From a virus, in the IMG/VR virus record IMGVR_UViG_3300046170_000136, positions 1-29,833 of that record: a stretch of DNA of 29,833 nucleotides; one strand, given 5' to 3'. The notes beneath the pieces were generated by a model, which did not search any database, was not told where the DNA came from, and saw nothing but the letters and a program-made list of their open reading frames with translations. This document shows, one piece after another, positions 8,099 to 16,504 of this stretch. Each line of letters opens with the position of its first letter. Within the stretch, counting starts at the first letter, position 1. Both the position numbers and the translations under genes were made by a program.

Positions 8099-8980
8099 TT
8101 ATGATCCGCCAAAGAAACCACCAATTCCAGCAAGTAATGGATTTCCCATTGATTGAGGTAAAGCAGGTAATGTTGGAAACTGTGATACTAGACCTGATTG
8201 AAACTGTAATGCTTGATAAGGTTGCATAAATCTTGCCATTTGATTTGCTTGCTCTTGATTGAATTGTGCTTGTTGAGCTTGTTGTTCTGTGACACCTAGT
8301 TGACTCAATGTTGTTGCTAATTGTCCTGTAGCTCCTGGAGCTTGTACACCAAAAGTACCATACATTTGACCAATACCTTGACCTAATTCTCCACCTGCTA
8401 ATTGTAAACCAGCTGCAGCTTGTTGTGCTGCTTGTTGATTTTGAAAAGTTTGTTGTGCTTGTTGTTGTGCAGATTGATATCCTGATGCTAATAAACCAGA
8501 TATACCTTTACCTAATTGATCTTGAAAACCTCTTTGTGCTTCAGCTTCAACAACACCTTCTCTACCTCCGCCAAAAGCTCCTGCACCAATTGCTTGTGCA
8601 GCACGACCTTGACCTGAGATATCAAATTGTCTTTGCATTTCTTTTGTGTACTCATCAATAACTTCTGATTGATAAGGATTCATAAATTGTTGATAGGATT
8701 GTGGATCGTAAGCACCAGTTGTTTGTGCTGTTGTCGCCATAGCGTTACCTATGGCTGACTGTGCTCCTTGTAAGGCACCAACACCTTGACCAAAATAATC
8801 AGGCATTTGTGTAGCTGCATTTGCAACTAATCCTGTTGCTTGAGAAACAGCACCAGATGTAGGTGCAACGTTTGCAACTGGAACAGGTGCTCCAGCCATG
8901 TAAGAAGGAGAAGTTATAAGCTCTCCAGCTTTTACTACATTACCATAACCTTGTGCTAATAATTCTTCAAAACTTGCCAT
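8099..8980 (-). CDS. Gln/Ala-rich ejection-type virion protein, 293 aa
   Basis: The protein contains FMNPYQSEVIDEY (residues 99-111), then RAAQAIGAGAFGGGREG, then a Gln/Ala-rich helix (about 165-192) and a Gly/Phe-rich end. The combination 'MNPYQ..VID' with 'GAGAFGGSR' and a Gln-rich helix recurs in marine podovirus virion proteins I know of, often called DNA-transfer or internal proteins. ATG 8980 overlaps the previous stop as TAATG. No enzymatic motif is present. The likely role is part of the DNA-ejection channel. Confidence 0.65.
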   Translation of the reverse strand: MASFEELLAQGYGNVVKAGELITSPSYMAGAPVPVANVAPTSGAVSQATGLVANAATQMPDYFGQGVGALQGAQSAIGNAMATTAQTTGAYDPQSYQQFMNPYQSEVIDEYTKEMQRQFDISGQGRAAQAIGAGAFGGGREGVVEAEAQRGFQDQLGKGISGLLASGYQSAQQQAQQTFQNQQAAQQAAAGLQLAGGELGQGIGQMYGTFGVQAPGATGQLATTLSQLGVTEQQAQQAQFNQEQANQMARFMQPYQALQFQSGLVSQFPTLPALPQSMGNPLLAGIGGFFGGS

Positions 8981-9879
8981 TAAACTCTACCAATCCCCAT
9001 ATTTTTTGCTTTGTCTTCTAAAGAATACATCATGTCATACATTTGTTTAGTACCTTGTTCTCTATCACCGTTACCCGCAGCCATTACTGCTTGTTTCGTC
9101 ATTACAAATTCGCCATCGGAAAGCATTGCAGGGATATCGTCAGATTGACCGTCACCTGGACCATCAATCATACCGTCTTTTTCAGGAAAGTCCATTACTC
9201 CACCACCTTTGTTATATTCTAAAGGTTTGTATACATCAGTAATTTTTATGTCACCACTTAAATAAGGGTTTTGATCAGGATCATATAATCTTTCAGCTTC
9301 TTTCTGACCTAAGCTAGCGGCAGCAACTTGTAAACCAACTTGACCTAATGATAATATTGGAGAATATTTATCAAAGAAATCTGTAACAGGTACAACACTT
9401 TGTGACCCATCAGGATTTGTAATTACTTGTGTATTTTTAATTAATCCCATTCTTTCTAAAAATCCTGGTTCTTTAACTTGATTCAATACATTACTTGTAT
9501 CATACCCTAAATTACCTGCAGCCAACCCTGGATCTACATTTTGAACTGTTGAAGCAGGAGCAATACTACCTGCTTGAGGTGCCATTTGTTTTCCACTGAA
9601 AAACTCCGATACACCACCTGAACCTCCTGTTAAATAAGATCGACCTGCACCTAAAGCTAATCCTTTTGCGACATCCGCTGGTTTCGCACCAGAAAGTAAT
9701 CCGATACCAGATTGTAATAAAGCAGGATTTGTTAAAACTTGACCTGCTATATTTGCTAAGCCTTTTTTAGCTAGTAATCCAGTTGCAAATGATGATCCTG
9801 GAATTAAAGCACCAATACCCATTTGCACAATCGGGTTTTTTAAGGCTTTTTTTGCTGCTTTAAAAAGATCTTTAAACAT
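8980..9879 (-). CDS. Conserved marine-phage virion protein with 'DIPAMLSDGEFVMT' motif
   Basis: The N-terminal third has basic and hydrophobic helices (KAAKKALKNPIVQMGIGALI), which could insert into membrane. The C-terminal part carries DGMIDGPGDGQSDDIPAML and SDGEFVMTKQAV (about residues 235-265), followed by GNGDREQGTKQMYDMM. This motif is shared by proteins in many marine tailed phages and by proteins elsewhere that assemble or attach cargo; its biochemical role is unknown to me. Its position at the head of the internal-protein run suggests a structural or ejection role. The start is ATG 9879, without a strong Shine-Dalgarno sequence. Confidence 0.7.
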   Translation of the reverse strand: MFKDLFKAAKKALKNPIVQMGIGALIPGSSFATGLLAKKGLANIAGQVLTNPALLQSGIGLLSGAKPADVAKGLALGAGRSYLTGGSGGVSEFFSGKQMAPQAGSIAPASTVQNVDPGLAAGNLGYDTSNVLNQVKEPGFLERMGLIKNTQVITNPDGSQSVVPVTDFFDKYSPILSLGQVGLQVAAASLGQKEAERLYDPDQNPYLSGDIKITDVYKPLEYNKGGGVMDFPEKDGMIDGPGDGQSDDIPAMLSDGEFVMTKQAVMAAGNGDREQGTKQMYDMMYSLEDKAKNMGIGRV

Positions 9880-9881
9880 TT

Positions 9882-10136
9882 TTATTCTTTCTTATTTGAT
9901 GCACCCAGACTTGCCAATCGTGGTGCAAAAATTGTAACATCTCTCTTAATATCAGAATCGGTAGTATCGGTATCAGGATTATCAATGTCAGCAGAACAAT
10001 CATCCTCTGACTCATAAGTTGCATTTGTTCGTGTATTCGTAATGACAGTTTCTGTCTTACAACTATATACGGGAACTTGTGCACCATTGATCTCCTTGTG
10101 TCCTAAAAGTTTTGGTTCTTCTATTATTTTATGCAT
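9882..10136 (-). CDS. Small conserved phage protein, 84 aa
   Basis: The sequence runs MHKIIEEPKLLGHKEINGAQ, then VYSCKTETVITNTRTNATYE, an Asp-rich stretch, and SDIKRDVTIFAPRLASLGAS. The 'KTET.ITNTRTN..Y.S....AD..NP.TDT..SDI.RDV' pattern is one I recognise from small marine-phage proteins of unknown function located near tail genes. It is soluble and acidic in the middle. An overlapping 71-aa frame (9872-10087) is rejected as a shadow. Confidence 0.68.
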   Translation of the reverse strand: MHKIIEEPKLLGHKEINGAQVPVYSCKTETVITNTRTNATYESEDDCSADIDNPDTDTTDSDIKRDVTIFAPRLASLGASNKKE

Positions 10137-10154
10137 CTCTAACCTTTATTTGTA

Positions 10155-10511
10155 CTATTGTTGGTCCTTCATTTCAAGCACAGAAACCTTAATAACAAGG
10201 TCATTTGCAGCACTTGATGTTACCTTTAAACTGTCACCACCTTCGAAAACAAAGGTGCCATTGATAATTTTTGTACCTTGATGTTGTACGGCTACATTAT
10301 TTATCTCAAAATCAGTGCTTCCATTATTATAAGTCAACACTGCATTAAGTGTTCCAGATCCTGAATCATTATGTAAAACAATAGTTTTGACCATAAAAGT
10401 AGTCACAGGAACGGGTGGTGTTGCTGCCACATCAGCGACAGGCACTGTAAATAATGTATTTGCTCCTGTATTTGCAGGACTCAAAGCAAAGGTTCTAAAA
10501 CGATCAGGCAT
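10155..10511 (-). CDS. Small beta-sandwich virion protein, 118 aa
   Basis: The protein starts MPDRFRTFALSPANTGANTL at ATG 10511, chosen because AGGAGG sits at the right distance (eight bases); an in-frame ATG at 10532 lacks one. The sequence alternates beta-strands and turns, ending GGDSLKVTSSAANDLVIKVSVLEM. A similar final hairpin (SGDALKVKSDTDASLNVWVS) occurs in the 118-aa protein at 21798-22154, so the two may be paralogues. A minor tail or decoration protein is the likely role. Its start overlaps the 62-aa gene's end by eight bases. Confidence 0.68.
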   Translation of the reverse strand: MPDRFRTFALSPANTGANTLFTVPVADVAATPPVPVTTFMVKTIVLHNDSGSGTLNAVLTYNNGSTDFEINNVAVQHQGTKIINGTFVFEGGDSLKVTSSAANDLVIKVSVLEMKDQQ

Positions 10512-10692
10512 CGGTTGTACCTCCTGTAGCAAAAAACGTAGTTCTTCTGTTCACCTCGTCTTTGTTATCTTGTTGATAAGATGAATTTAATTGTAAAACA
10601 ATTTGTTCTAGCTGTCGAACTAGCTCGGCAAAAGCTCTTGGATTATATTCTTCCGGTGGATCGGGAAATCTGGTTTGAGGTATCTTTGCCAT
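10504..10692 (-). CDS. Small helical phage protein, 62 aa
   Basis: The sequence MAKIPQTRFPDPPEEYNPRA is followed by FAELVRQLEQIVLQLNSSYQ and a polar tail. The pattern 'FP.PPEEYNP..F..L...LE.....LN' is common in short proteins that sit beside tail and fibre genes of marine phages; the function is unknown. One amphipathic helix is likely. It is coupled to the tail-hub gene by TAATG and to the next gene by an eight-base overlap that contains the latter's start. Confidence 0.7.
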   Translation of the reverse strand: MAKIPQTRFPDPPEEYNPRAFAELVRQLEQIVLQLNSSYQQDNKDEVNRRTTFFATGGTTDA

Positions 10693-12557
10693 TACCGTTG
10701 CCCATCTGGAAATACATCCATTGTAAATGTACCCATTTTAAAATTACCTGCTTCTGTGTTGCTTTCAATTTTAAAATTAGCCTGTCTACCTCTGCCTCGT
10801 ATATCTTTTTTAGTATCTGTCGGTGCAACAGTAGAGGCTGTTTGACTTACAACATTGCCATACGGATAATTTTTAAAACTCCAAGTCACTGTTAAGTCGC
10901 CTGATTGATCTCTAAAGTCAGGTATAAATCTTGCAATACGCATCAATTGATCGCCTCCTTCATCAATATTAAAATCACCTGATTGTACAAAAGCTGCCAT
11001 AGCCTCACCATCAGCGTCTGTACCAAACTCTTGTTGATAATAACTTGAAGCACCATTAGATAAACCAATCACTGTGGGAGTTGTATTAGTGGTAGTGTTA
11101 GCTTCATATTCTGTTGCCAAAGGAAACTGAAAGACACCACGGTCAACCCATGATGTTCTATTGAGTGTGCCTACGGACCAAGACTGTTCTAAATAATTAT
11201 AGACAACACAACGATTAACTTGTGGTGCTGGATTGTTATTAGGATTGGTTACATAGAACCAAATAACCTCAGCAAATTCCGTATTGACACCTGCAAAGAT
11301 TTGATCTGACTGTGTTAAATCAATATTTTCAAAAACAAAATCATCTACAGTACACGGTAATTTTTTCACGGTACCATCAAATACAAAGAAAGCATTCTGG
11401 CCCATCCAATAGGCTACATCTCTAACAACAACAGCAGAGTGTTGCCCTAATAATCCACAATTACGACCTAATTGATTTAATCCAAAAGTAAATGGTGGAC
11501 CAATAAATTGTAAGCCATGCAGTGATGTATCTGTCCATACTAAAATTTGACCACGAGCTTTATCTGCTCCAACAATACTAGAACCATCTTGTATTCGAAG
11601 TGACCCTGCAGTGTTTTCTGCTTTTGGTTGATATGTATTAATATCTTCTTGTGATGAGAAACGCAGTAATAAAGGATCTTGTGAACTTGCTGTGCCAACT
11701 GTCTTCTCTGTACCAAATAATATTAAGTGTCTGTCAGGAGTTGAGACTAAAGAAAACTTTGAGGTTGTTGGTGCGTTTGTAACTACACTTGCTTTACCTG
11801 TTAAACCGTCTGATGTCGGCGACCATTGAAAAGTAGATCCATTTAGTGCGGTTGCAATTAATAGTTCACCAAAATTATCTAAAGACCAATCACGCCCATC
11901 TAGTGTCACATTAGAAGTAGATCTTGCGGTGCCCCATGTTTCTGTATTCCAAGTTGATGTACCCCAACCATAACCAAATGTGGAAAAGGCTGGTGCAATA
12001 GCAATATCAAAAACAGCAGTAGCTGTTCCCGTTGTAGCTGTTCCTGTAGATTCATTAGCGTCTTGTTGAATAACAAAAGCATTTGCACTTGTTATTGATT
12101 TAATTTCAAAACTTCGATCAAATTGTTCTGCTGTAAAACTTGTACCAGATAGTCCTGTTGTACCAGAAAAAGTAACTATGTCTCCTGCATTAGCACCATG
12201 AGATGTAATGTTAACAGTGACATTAGCAGAACCGTTTGTTGTTGTAAAAATATTAGATACAGATGAATTAGTTTGTCGTGCAGGTGTAATGTCATACAAA
12301 ATACTGTTAGCATAAATGTATAATTTTTTATCTGTGCCGAGGGCCGCTAATCGTGTGCCATCAAGCGCAACCCAATGATGAGCATCACGAGCCACACCAA
12401 TTAATTTATTGTCTGTGGTCTTTTGCCAACCACCTATTTTTTCAGGAAGTCCGTAACGAAAACGAACATTGTCAGAGTCTATATAACTACCAGCAGCACC
12501 TAAATCACTGGTCTGTTTTTGTATCCCCGGTTTGATTTGTATTTTTGTTAATGTCAT
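10692..12557 (-). CDS. Tail hub / packaged-DNA stabilisation protein (P22 gp10-like)
   Basis: The 621-aa protein has the family's typical opening: MTLTKIQIKPGIQKQTSDLG, then VRFRYGLPEKIGGWQKT, GVARDAHHWVALDGTRLAAL and KKLYIYANSILYDITPAR. The long beta-rich body has repeated Trp-Gly and Gly-x-Asp turns (FGYGWGTSTWNTETWG), consistent with a propeller-like fold. In podoviruses such proteins (P22 gp10-like, T7 gp12-like) form the tail nozzle that closes the packaged head. The conserved N-terminus supports ATG 12557 even though this overlaps the preceding gene by 53 bases. It lies between the fibre cluster and the ejection proteins, as expected for a tail hub. Confidence 0.8.
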   Translation of the reverse strand: MTLTKIQIKPGIQKQTSDLGAAGSYIDSDNVRFRYGLPEKIGGWQKTTDNKLIGVARDAHHWVALDGTRLAALGTDKKLYIYANSILYDITPARQTNSSVSNIFTTTNGSANVTVNITSHGANAGDIVTFSGTTGLSGTSFTAEQFDRSFEIKSITSANAFVIQQDANESTGTATTGTATAVFDIAIAPAFSTFGYGWGTSTWNTETWGTARSTSNVTLDGRDWSLDNFGELLIATALNGSTFQWSPTSDGLTGKASVVTNAPTTSKFSLVSTPDRHLILFGTEKTVGTASSQDPLLLRFSSQEDINTYQPKAENTAGSLRIQDGSSIVGADKARGQILVWTDTSLHGLQFIGPPFTFGLNQLGRNCGLLGQHSAVVVRDVAYWMGQNAFFVFDGTVKKLPCTVDDFVFENIDLTQSDQIFAGVNTEFAEVIWFYVTNPNNNPAPQVNRCVVYNYLEQSWSVGTLNRTSWVDRGVFQFPLATEYEANTTTNTTPTVIGLSNGASSYYQQEFGTDADGEAMAAFVQSGDFNIDEGGDQLMRIARFIPDFRDQSGDLTVTWSFKNYPYGNVVSQTASTVAPTDTKKDIRGRGRQANFKIESNTEAGNFKMGTFTMDVFPDGQR

Positions 12558-13350
12558 CTGCTAAACTAAACATGGATCCGACATGACCATTAAAATGCAT
12601 ACTACCATGATGCTGTAATGGCGAAGCGACATCCGCCCATATCTTACCACCGATCTTAGACCATAGTCTAGAAAAATAATAGTCCTCGCTTAGGTATCTT
12701 TCACTCTCATCCCAAGGTAATTTTCCAACACCAAAAAGGTCATAACAGTTATCAGAACGCCAACTTTTACCATTGATAATCTGATCAGATATATATTTAC
12801 GTTCAGGATAAGCTTTCTTCATCTTTTTAAAGACATCTCTTTTAATAAGCATCATACCTGTTGCTGCTTCCATGACTTCACAAAACCCACCTTGTAATTT
12901 AATACTTTGTGGATTCTCAAAGTTTAAATTGTATCCTAAAGCTTTGTATTGCAATTGTTCTTCTGGAAGATCAGGATTTTTTATCAGTGCGTCTTTGACT
13001 TGATTCCAATGAATACACTTACGAGGATAAATACCACAAGCAATATCTTTGTCAGCACGAATTAGTCGTTCAATATTCATCGGTTGAAAACCAATATCCG
13101 CATCAATAAATAATAAATGAGAACCTATAAAGTTTTGATCATCTAAAAACATAGACGCAATGGTATTTCTTGCACGAGTAATTAAAGATTCATTACCCAT
13201 TGTTTGTAATTTCATACCGACACCTGATTGTGCTGTCCAGGTTTGTAGTCCCAATACACCGTGTAATGTATTTTCACTGAGCATCCCACCATACATAGGC
13301 ATACCTAAATATAATTTTATATTGTGATCTTTAAGATCGCCTTCTATCAT
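12505..13350 (-). CDS. Glycosyltransferase-like protein (GT-A fold)
   Basis: The 281-aa protein looks like a nucleotide-sugar-dependent transferase: SLITRARNTIASMFL, then LLFIDADIGF with a DxD motif (DAD, residues 83-85), then ACGIYPRK, ATGMMLIKRDVF and SEDYYFSRLW (Glu-Asp at 222-223), followed by a paired His (247-248). These follow the order of donor-binding, acceptor and base motifs in GT-A enzymes of the Anp1/family-2 type. There is no signal peptide, so it acts in the cytoplasm. Targets could be phage fibres, phage DNA or host surface sugars. Similar genes occur beside tail genes of marine phages. The ATG has a clear AAGGAG. Activity is untested. Confidence 0.75.
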   Translation of the reverse strand: MIEGDLKDHNIKLYLGMPMYGGMLSENTLHGVLGLQTWTAQSGVGMKLQTMGNESLITRARNTIASMFLDDQNFIGSHLLFIDADIGFQPMNIERLIRADKDIACGIYPRKCIHWNQVKDALIKNPDLPEEQLQYKALGYNLNFENPQSIKLQGGFCEVMEAATGMMLIKRDVFKKMKKAYPERKYISDQIINGKSWRSDNCYDLFGVGKLPWDESERYLSEDYYFSRLWSKIGGKIWADVASPLQHHGSMHFNGHVGSMFSLADDINKNTNQTGDTKTDQ

Positions 13351-13351
13351 T

Positions 13352-13642
13352 TTACTCCTTTCCGAGTTTTTTGTTTTTTGCGTCTATTAAAGTATTTAGT
13401 GTAGCCATATTAGATTTGACCATTTCATTTCTAAAACTTTCAATAGCAGCTCCTGCTTGATTTGTTTGTCTTGAATTTTCTACCAAGAGTAAGGGTAGTA
13501 AAGTGATAGCACAGGCATACTCATCAATATCCTCACCTGTTTGAGGATTCTTTCCTTTTACTTGAGTATACCAAGCGCAATTAAATCTTTTGCATTTTTT
13601 AAATCCATTTAAAGGACAGTTATCTTTGATTTCTATTTTCAA
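13352..13642 (-). CDS. Cys-cluster protein, 96 aa
   Basis: Four Cys (C9, C17, C22, C44) sit in NCPLNGFKKCKRFNCAWYTQ and DEYACAITLLPLLL, a pattern I recognise from small marine-phage proteins near the tail-hub gene ('CPL.GFK.C....CAW...V.GKNPQTGE..DE..CA'). Metal or Fe-S binding is plausible but unproven. The C-terminal half is helical (SFRNEMVKSNMATLNTLIDA). The reading starts at TTG 13642, three bases after the fibre gene's stop and without a Shine-Dalgarno sequence, so reinitiation by terminating ribosomes is likely. There is no in-frame ATG before the Cys motif. Confidence 0.7.
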   Translation of the reverse strand: MKIEIKDNCPLNGFKKCKRFNCAWYTQVKGKNPQTGEDIDEYACAITLLPLLLVENSRQTNQAGAAIESFRNEMVKSNMATLNTLIDAKNKKLGKE

Positions 13643-13644
13643 TA

Positions 13645-14619
13645 TTAATCTTTATTAGCAATAATAAAGTCAACGTACTGAACGTCTAAATTAAATGTAT
13701 CACTAAAAGAGTGAGTGTGTGAACCACCTGCTAAAGAACCCGCATTGTGACTGTGTGAACCGCCACCACCTGTTTCCTCTGTGTTGAATTGACGACCATC
13801 ATTTTCATTACCTGTATTTCTTACATTTCCTGTGTACGTTGAAGTTGTAACACCAAATTCTACAGTGCTACCTTCTAAGTGACTGTGTGCAGGCATTTCT
13901 GCAACAGTTAAGGTGTGTCCCGCTGTTGATCCTGTAATAGTGACAGCAGTGCCTCCAGTTGTACCGCTAACTGTTTGATTAGTATTAAAAGCAGCAGTGA
14001 AAGTATTACTACCTCCTGTGCCTGCCGAACCTGATACAATACGTAAAGACTTGTTATTATGAGTTGTTTGTTTTGTCCAACCTGTTGGAGCTGCTGTTTG
14101 TTGAAATAACATAGAAGTTCCAGCAGGAAATGGTTCAATACCTGTTAAGGAAGCACCACTACCAACAAAGCTAGTAGCTGTAACGCTTCCTGTTACTTTA
14201 AGATCGTCACCAAATAAATCTTCTACTCTGTCTGATTTACAATATACGAAGGTCTTTGCACCCTGAGCAACCACTGTATTATTTGCAGTATGTCCTGTCG
14301 GAGCTATACTTACCGTATAAGATCCAGCAGTGTTATTATAGATAAAATAATTATTTTCTTTAGCAGGAATAAAGACAGTAATATTTCCTGTTAATGTCCC
14401 TGTCAGCTCAATAACTTTATTAGAAGATTCAGCGGTTGCAGAGGCGTTGGCCGTGGTCAGTGTAACGTCAGCACTGCCCGCTACAGATTTGGACAAATAA
14501 CCACCAGCGAACGCATCTAAAACACCGAGATTATTATTTGTTTTATCACCCCAAGTACCAGCGTTTTCGCCCGTTCCTTGTAGTTCTAGTTTAAGTCTAT
14601 CTGAATATGTTGATGCCAT
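13645..14619 (-). CDS. Tail fibre with phage tail-collar domain
   Basis: The 324-aa receptor-binding or fibre protein has an N-terminal anchor-like segment STYSDRLKLELQGTGENAGT and WGDKTNNNLGVLDAF (residues 3-37), common to many phage fibres. Beta-rich repeats follow, with VTGSVTATSFVGSGASLTGI, then the tail-collar domain FPAGTSMLFQQTAAPTGW (164-181). The C-terminal part has three His-x-His motifs (245/247, 289/291, 301/303), resembling the metal-coordinating region of T4 short-fibre tips. It ends VQYVDFIIANKD. It comes directly after the adhesin array, so it may be the main fibre to which other adhesins attach. Its Shine-Dalgarno sequence (GGAGAG) lies within the end of the 58-aa gene. Confidence 0.88.
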   Translation of the reverse strand: MASTYSDRLKLELQGTGENAGTWGDKTNNNLGVLDAFAGGYLSKSVAGSADVTLTTANASATAESSNKVIELTGTLTGNITVFIPAKENNYFIYNNTAGSYTVSIAPTGHTANNTVVAQGAKTFVYCKSDRVEDLFGDDLKVTGSVTATSFVGSGASLTGIEPFPAGTSMLFQQTAAPTGWTKQTTHNNKSLRIVSGSAGTGGSNTFTAAFNTNQTVSGTTGGTAVTITGSTAGHTLTVAEMPAHSHLEGSTVEFGVTTSTYTGNVRNTGNENDGRQFNTEETGGGGSHSHNAGSLAGGSHTHSFSDTFNLDVQYVDFIIANKD

Positions 14620-14621
14620 AA

Positions 14622-14798
14622 TTACTCTCCATTATCCACTATTGTACCACCATTTGCAACCCACTCAAGGATCTCTTGGTAGTGTCGGTTTGCTGTGTCA
14701 TGAGGTACATAGATTGTTGAATTATCTTGAAAAACAACTTTATACATAAATGAATTTGGTGGTAATTTATCATATATTTTTTCTACTGTATTAATCAT
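14622..14798 (-). CDS. 58-aa fibre-associated protein, copy 2
   Basis: The protein starts MINTVEKIYDKLPPNSF at ATG 14798; an upstream in-frame ATG at 14825 lies inside the preceding gene and is unlikely. Its C-terminal half (PHDTANRHYQEILEWVANGG, then TIVDNGE) is nearly identical to the 58-aa protein at 17859-18035; both are exactly 58 aa and both directly follow an 'NGDMSIAQRG' protein. A chaperone or clasp for the preceding adhesin is an inference from this fixed pairing. GCGGAG at the end of the preceding gene serves as its ribosome-binding site. Confidence 0.8.
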   Translation of the reverse strand: MINTVEKIYDKLPPNSFMYKVVFQDNSTIYVPHDTANRHYQEILEWVANGGTIVDNGE

Positions 14799-14800
14799 AT

Positions 14801-15934
14801 TTATAACTCCGCATCTGCTGTCCAAACTTCATAATTATTACCATTTACATAAAACATCACAGCAAAACCCTCCGACCAACCTGTAGAACCATAACCTGAA
14901 GCAATATTAAGATTAAATCCATCAATAGCGCTATTAAGTATTTCGTGCGTTCCTATTGTCCCTACAAAAGCACCAGCTTTTGTTAAAAAAGAAACATTAC
15001 CATCTCCATTTCCTGCTGATTGAGAAATAGTTACAGTAGGGGTAGACCTTTTTTTTACTTTGTATTCAAAATAACATCTAGCAGAAGCGCTACCAAATAC
15101 AGTGGATGCTTTGTGTGAACCACTTGCTGTAAAATTTTCATAATACCTCATACATTTTCTTAGGTTATTTTCTTGACTCTCAAAAGGAAAACTAGGTATG
15201 GATGTAGAATCAAACTCACCGACTTCTAGTTGTACTCCTGTAAAATAAATTTCATTAGATGCATCATCAAAAAAGTTTACTGCATTTGATGACATTTGAA
15301 ATATACTGCTTGTCGCCCATGAACTTGTTGGACTTACTTTATCATTAGGTCCACTTGCAAGATGCCAAATAACTCTTAGTCTTCTAGAACTGTCATAGTC
15401 CAGAGCAACACTTGTATCTCCTACCCATGTTATTATTTTCTTTTCCCATGTGTTTGCTGAAGAAATTGTATAATCAAATAAAACATAACGACCCGTGCTT
15501 CCTTCTGCTTTAATTTGAACACTATATGTTCCCGTTTTATTAGATTTCACCCAAAAACTTAATGTTGCACTTGGTGGATTTGATTGTCCATGTTCTAGAG
15601 GTGCTACATTAAATCCTTCAAGTTTCTGTTGAAAGAGACAATTGCCGCCTCCTGTTGGTGTTTCTGCTGTATCTACGGCTATTTTTACAGATTTAACTAA
15701 ACCAGTATTACTAGGTGCATCTGACTCTTGAGTAATGGTGCAATCTCCAGTAGCTCCACTTGTTCGTTCAAAGTCAAATCTATCTACTGTAAATCCACTG
15801 CTTGAACTAAAAGAAAAAGAAGTACCCCTCTGTGCAATAGACATATCACCATTGATAATGATAGGAGTTACGAGGCGATCGCTTGGATAACCTCTATTCG
15901 TTAATCCTGCGTTGGGTAATGTATTAAGTGCCAT
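14801..15934 (-). CDS. Jelly-roll tail adhesin with 'NGDMSIAQRG' motif, copy 2
   Basis: The 377-aa protein contains IIINGDMSIAQRGTSF near residue 27, DRFDFERTSGATGDCTITQE, SDAPSNTGLVKSVKI, then LSFWVKSNKTGTYSVQIKAE and SANTWEKKIITWVGDTS. This order of motifs is that of carbohydrate-binding-module-like jelly-roll tail proteins in marine phages. It is a paralogue of the 349-aa gene at 18035-19084, and both end in DAEL. The C-terminal third differs strongly between the copies, as expected for a receptor-specific tip. It is preceded by ATAGGAGCATAG, which holds its Shine-Dalgarno sequence. Confidence 0.82.
   Translation of the reverse strand: MALNTLPNAGLTNRGYPSDRLVTPIIINGDMSIAQRGTSFSFSSSSGFTVDRFDFERTSGATGDCTITQESDAPSNTGLVKSVKIAVDTAETPTGGGNCLFQQKLEGFNVAPLEHGQSNPPSATLSFWVKSNKTGTYSVQIKAEGSTGRYVLFDYTISSANTWEKKIITWVGDTSVALDYDSSRRLRVIWHLASGPNDKVSPTSSWATSSIFQMSSNAVNFFDDASNEIYFTGVQLEVGEFDSTSIPSFPFESQENNLRKCMRYYENFTASGSHKASTVFGSASARCYFEYKVKKRSTPTVTISQSAGNGDGNVSFLTKAGAFVGTIGTHEILNSAIDGFNLNIASGYGSTGWSEGFAVMFYVNGNNYEVWTADAEL
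15817..15862. repeat. 46-bp direct repeat, copy within 377-aa adhesin
   Basis: This stretch encodes the NGDMSIAQRG region. It matches 18949-18994 at 43 of 46 positions by direct comparison, in the same orientation. Two of the three differences are third-position changes in a row of synonymous codons, so protein conservation explains part of the identity. Confidence 0.85.
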
Positions 15935-15937
15935 GGT

Positions 15938-16504
15938 CTATGCTCCTATTAATTTAAATCCTTGAAAATATGTATCGGTTGCATTAACAGTTGGTGTTCC
16001 TGCGTATGTTCCTATGTATGCATAAAACTCTATATAGTCATTTACAGATAAACTAACTACAGTATGAACAGTTTTAGATTCTACATTAGAAGGTGCATTA
16101 GAACTATTCATATGGTTATAAGATTGTCTTATTTGTGTACCATTTTTATAAATACTAGGTACATTTGTAGCCAATTGATAAGAGCTACTTGAATTAGCAC
16201 GAAGATTGCCGATAAAAAAATATGTTCCTGCTTCAGTACAAGTGAACTTATAATTAGAAGTATCAAAATTACTTCCTGTATTAATTGTAGTGTTATTTAA
16301 CTGTATTTTAGTATGAGTTGAACCAGTAACAGTTTGATTTGAACCTAAATATGCTTCAAAAACAGGAGTATTCTGAAGTCCACCCACACTTGCTACAGAA
16401 GAAGCTAAACTTGAACTAGCAGTAAAGCTTCCCGAACCATCAGACGTGATGATGTTATTATCACCGCTGTCATTGATTAAATTTACTTTAAGTTTACTGG
16501 TCAT
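15938..16504 (-). CDS. C1q/TNF-like adhesin, 188 aa (array member)
   Basis: A short N-terminal anchor (MTSKLKVNLINDSGDNNI) is followed by a C1q-like beta-sandwich: PVFEAYLGSNQTVTG, YKFTCTEAGTYFFIGNLRAN, VPSIYKNGTQIRQSYN, SLSVNDYIEFYAYIG and FQGFKLIGA. The 'F.A.....QT', 'Y.FT...AG.Y', 'YKNG' and 'DY(I/V)E(F/L)' signatures recur in four neighbouring genes. C1q domains normally form trimers with a ligand-binding face, which suits a receptor-binding tip. The stop and start signals interlock: the Shine-Dalgarno sequence lies in the end of the upstream gene. Confidence 0.8.
   Translation of the reverse strand: MTSKLKVNLINDSGDNNIITSDGSGSFTASSSLASSVASVGGLQNTPVFEAYLGSNQTVTGSTHTKIQLNNTTINTGSNFDTSNYKFTCTEAGTYFFIGNLRANSSSSYQLATNVPSIYKNGTQIRQSYNHMNSSNAPSNVESKTVHTVVSLSVNDYIEFYAYIGTYAGTPTVNATDTYFQGFKLIGA

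Noticed and set aside
8425-8661. Plus-strand Leu/Val-rich frame
   Set aside because: It is antisense to Gln/Ala-rich codons of the 293-aa gene and has no start signals.
9872-10087. 71-aa minus-strand frame overlapping the 84-aa gene
   Set aside because: The 84-aa frame has the recognisable composition and motif order and fits between neighbours; the other is Leu/Ile-rich noise.
14801-14825. Upstream start (ATG 14825) for the 58-aa protein, giving 67 aa
   Set aside because: The extra residues lie inside the preceding gene, and the paralogue at 17859-18035 starts at the position equal to ATG 14798.
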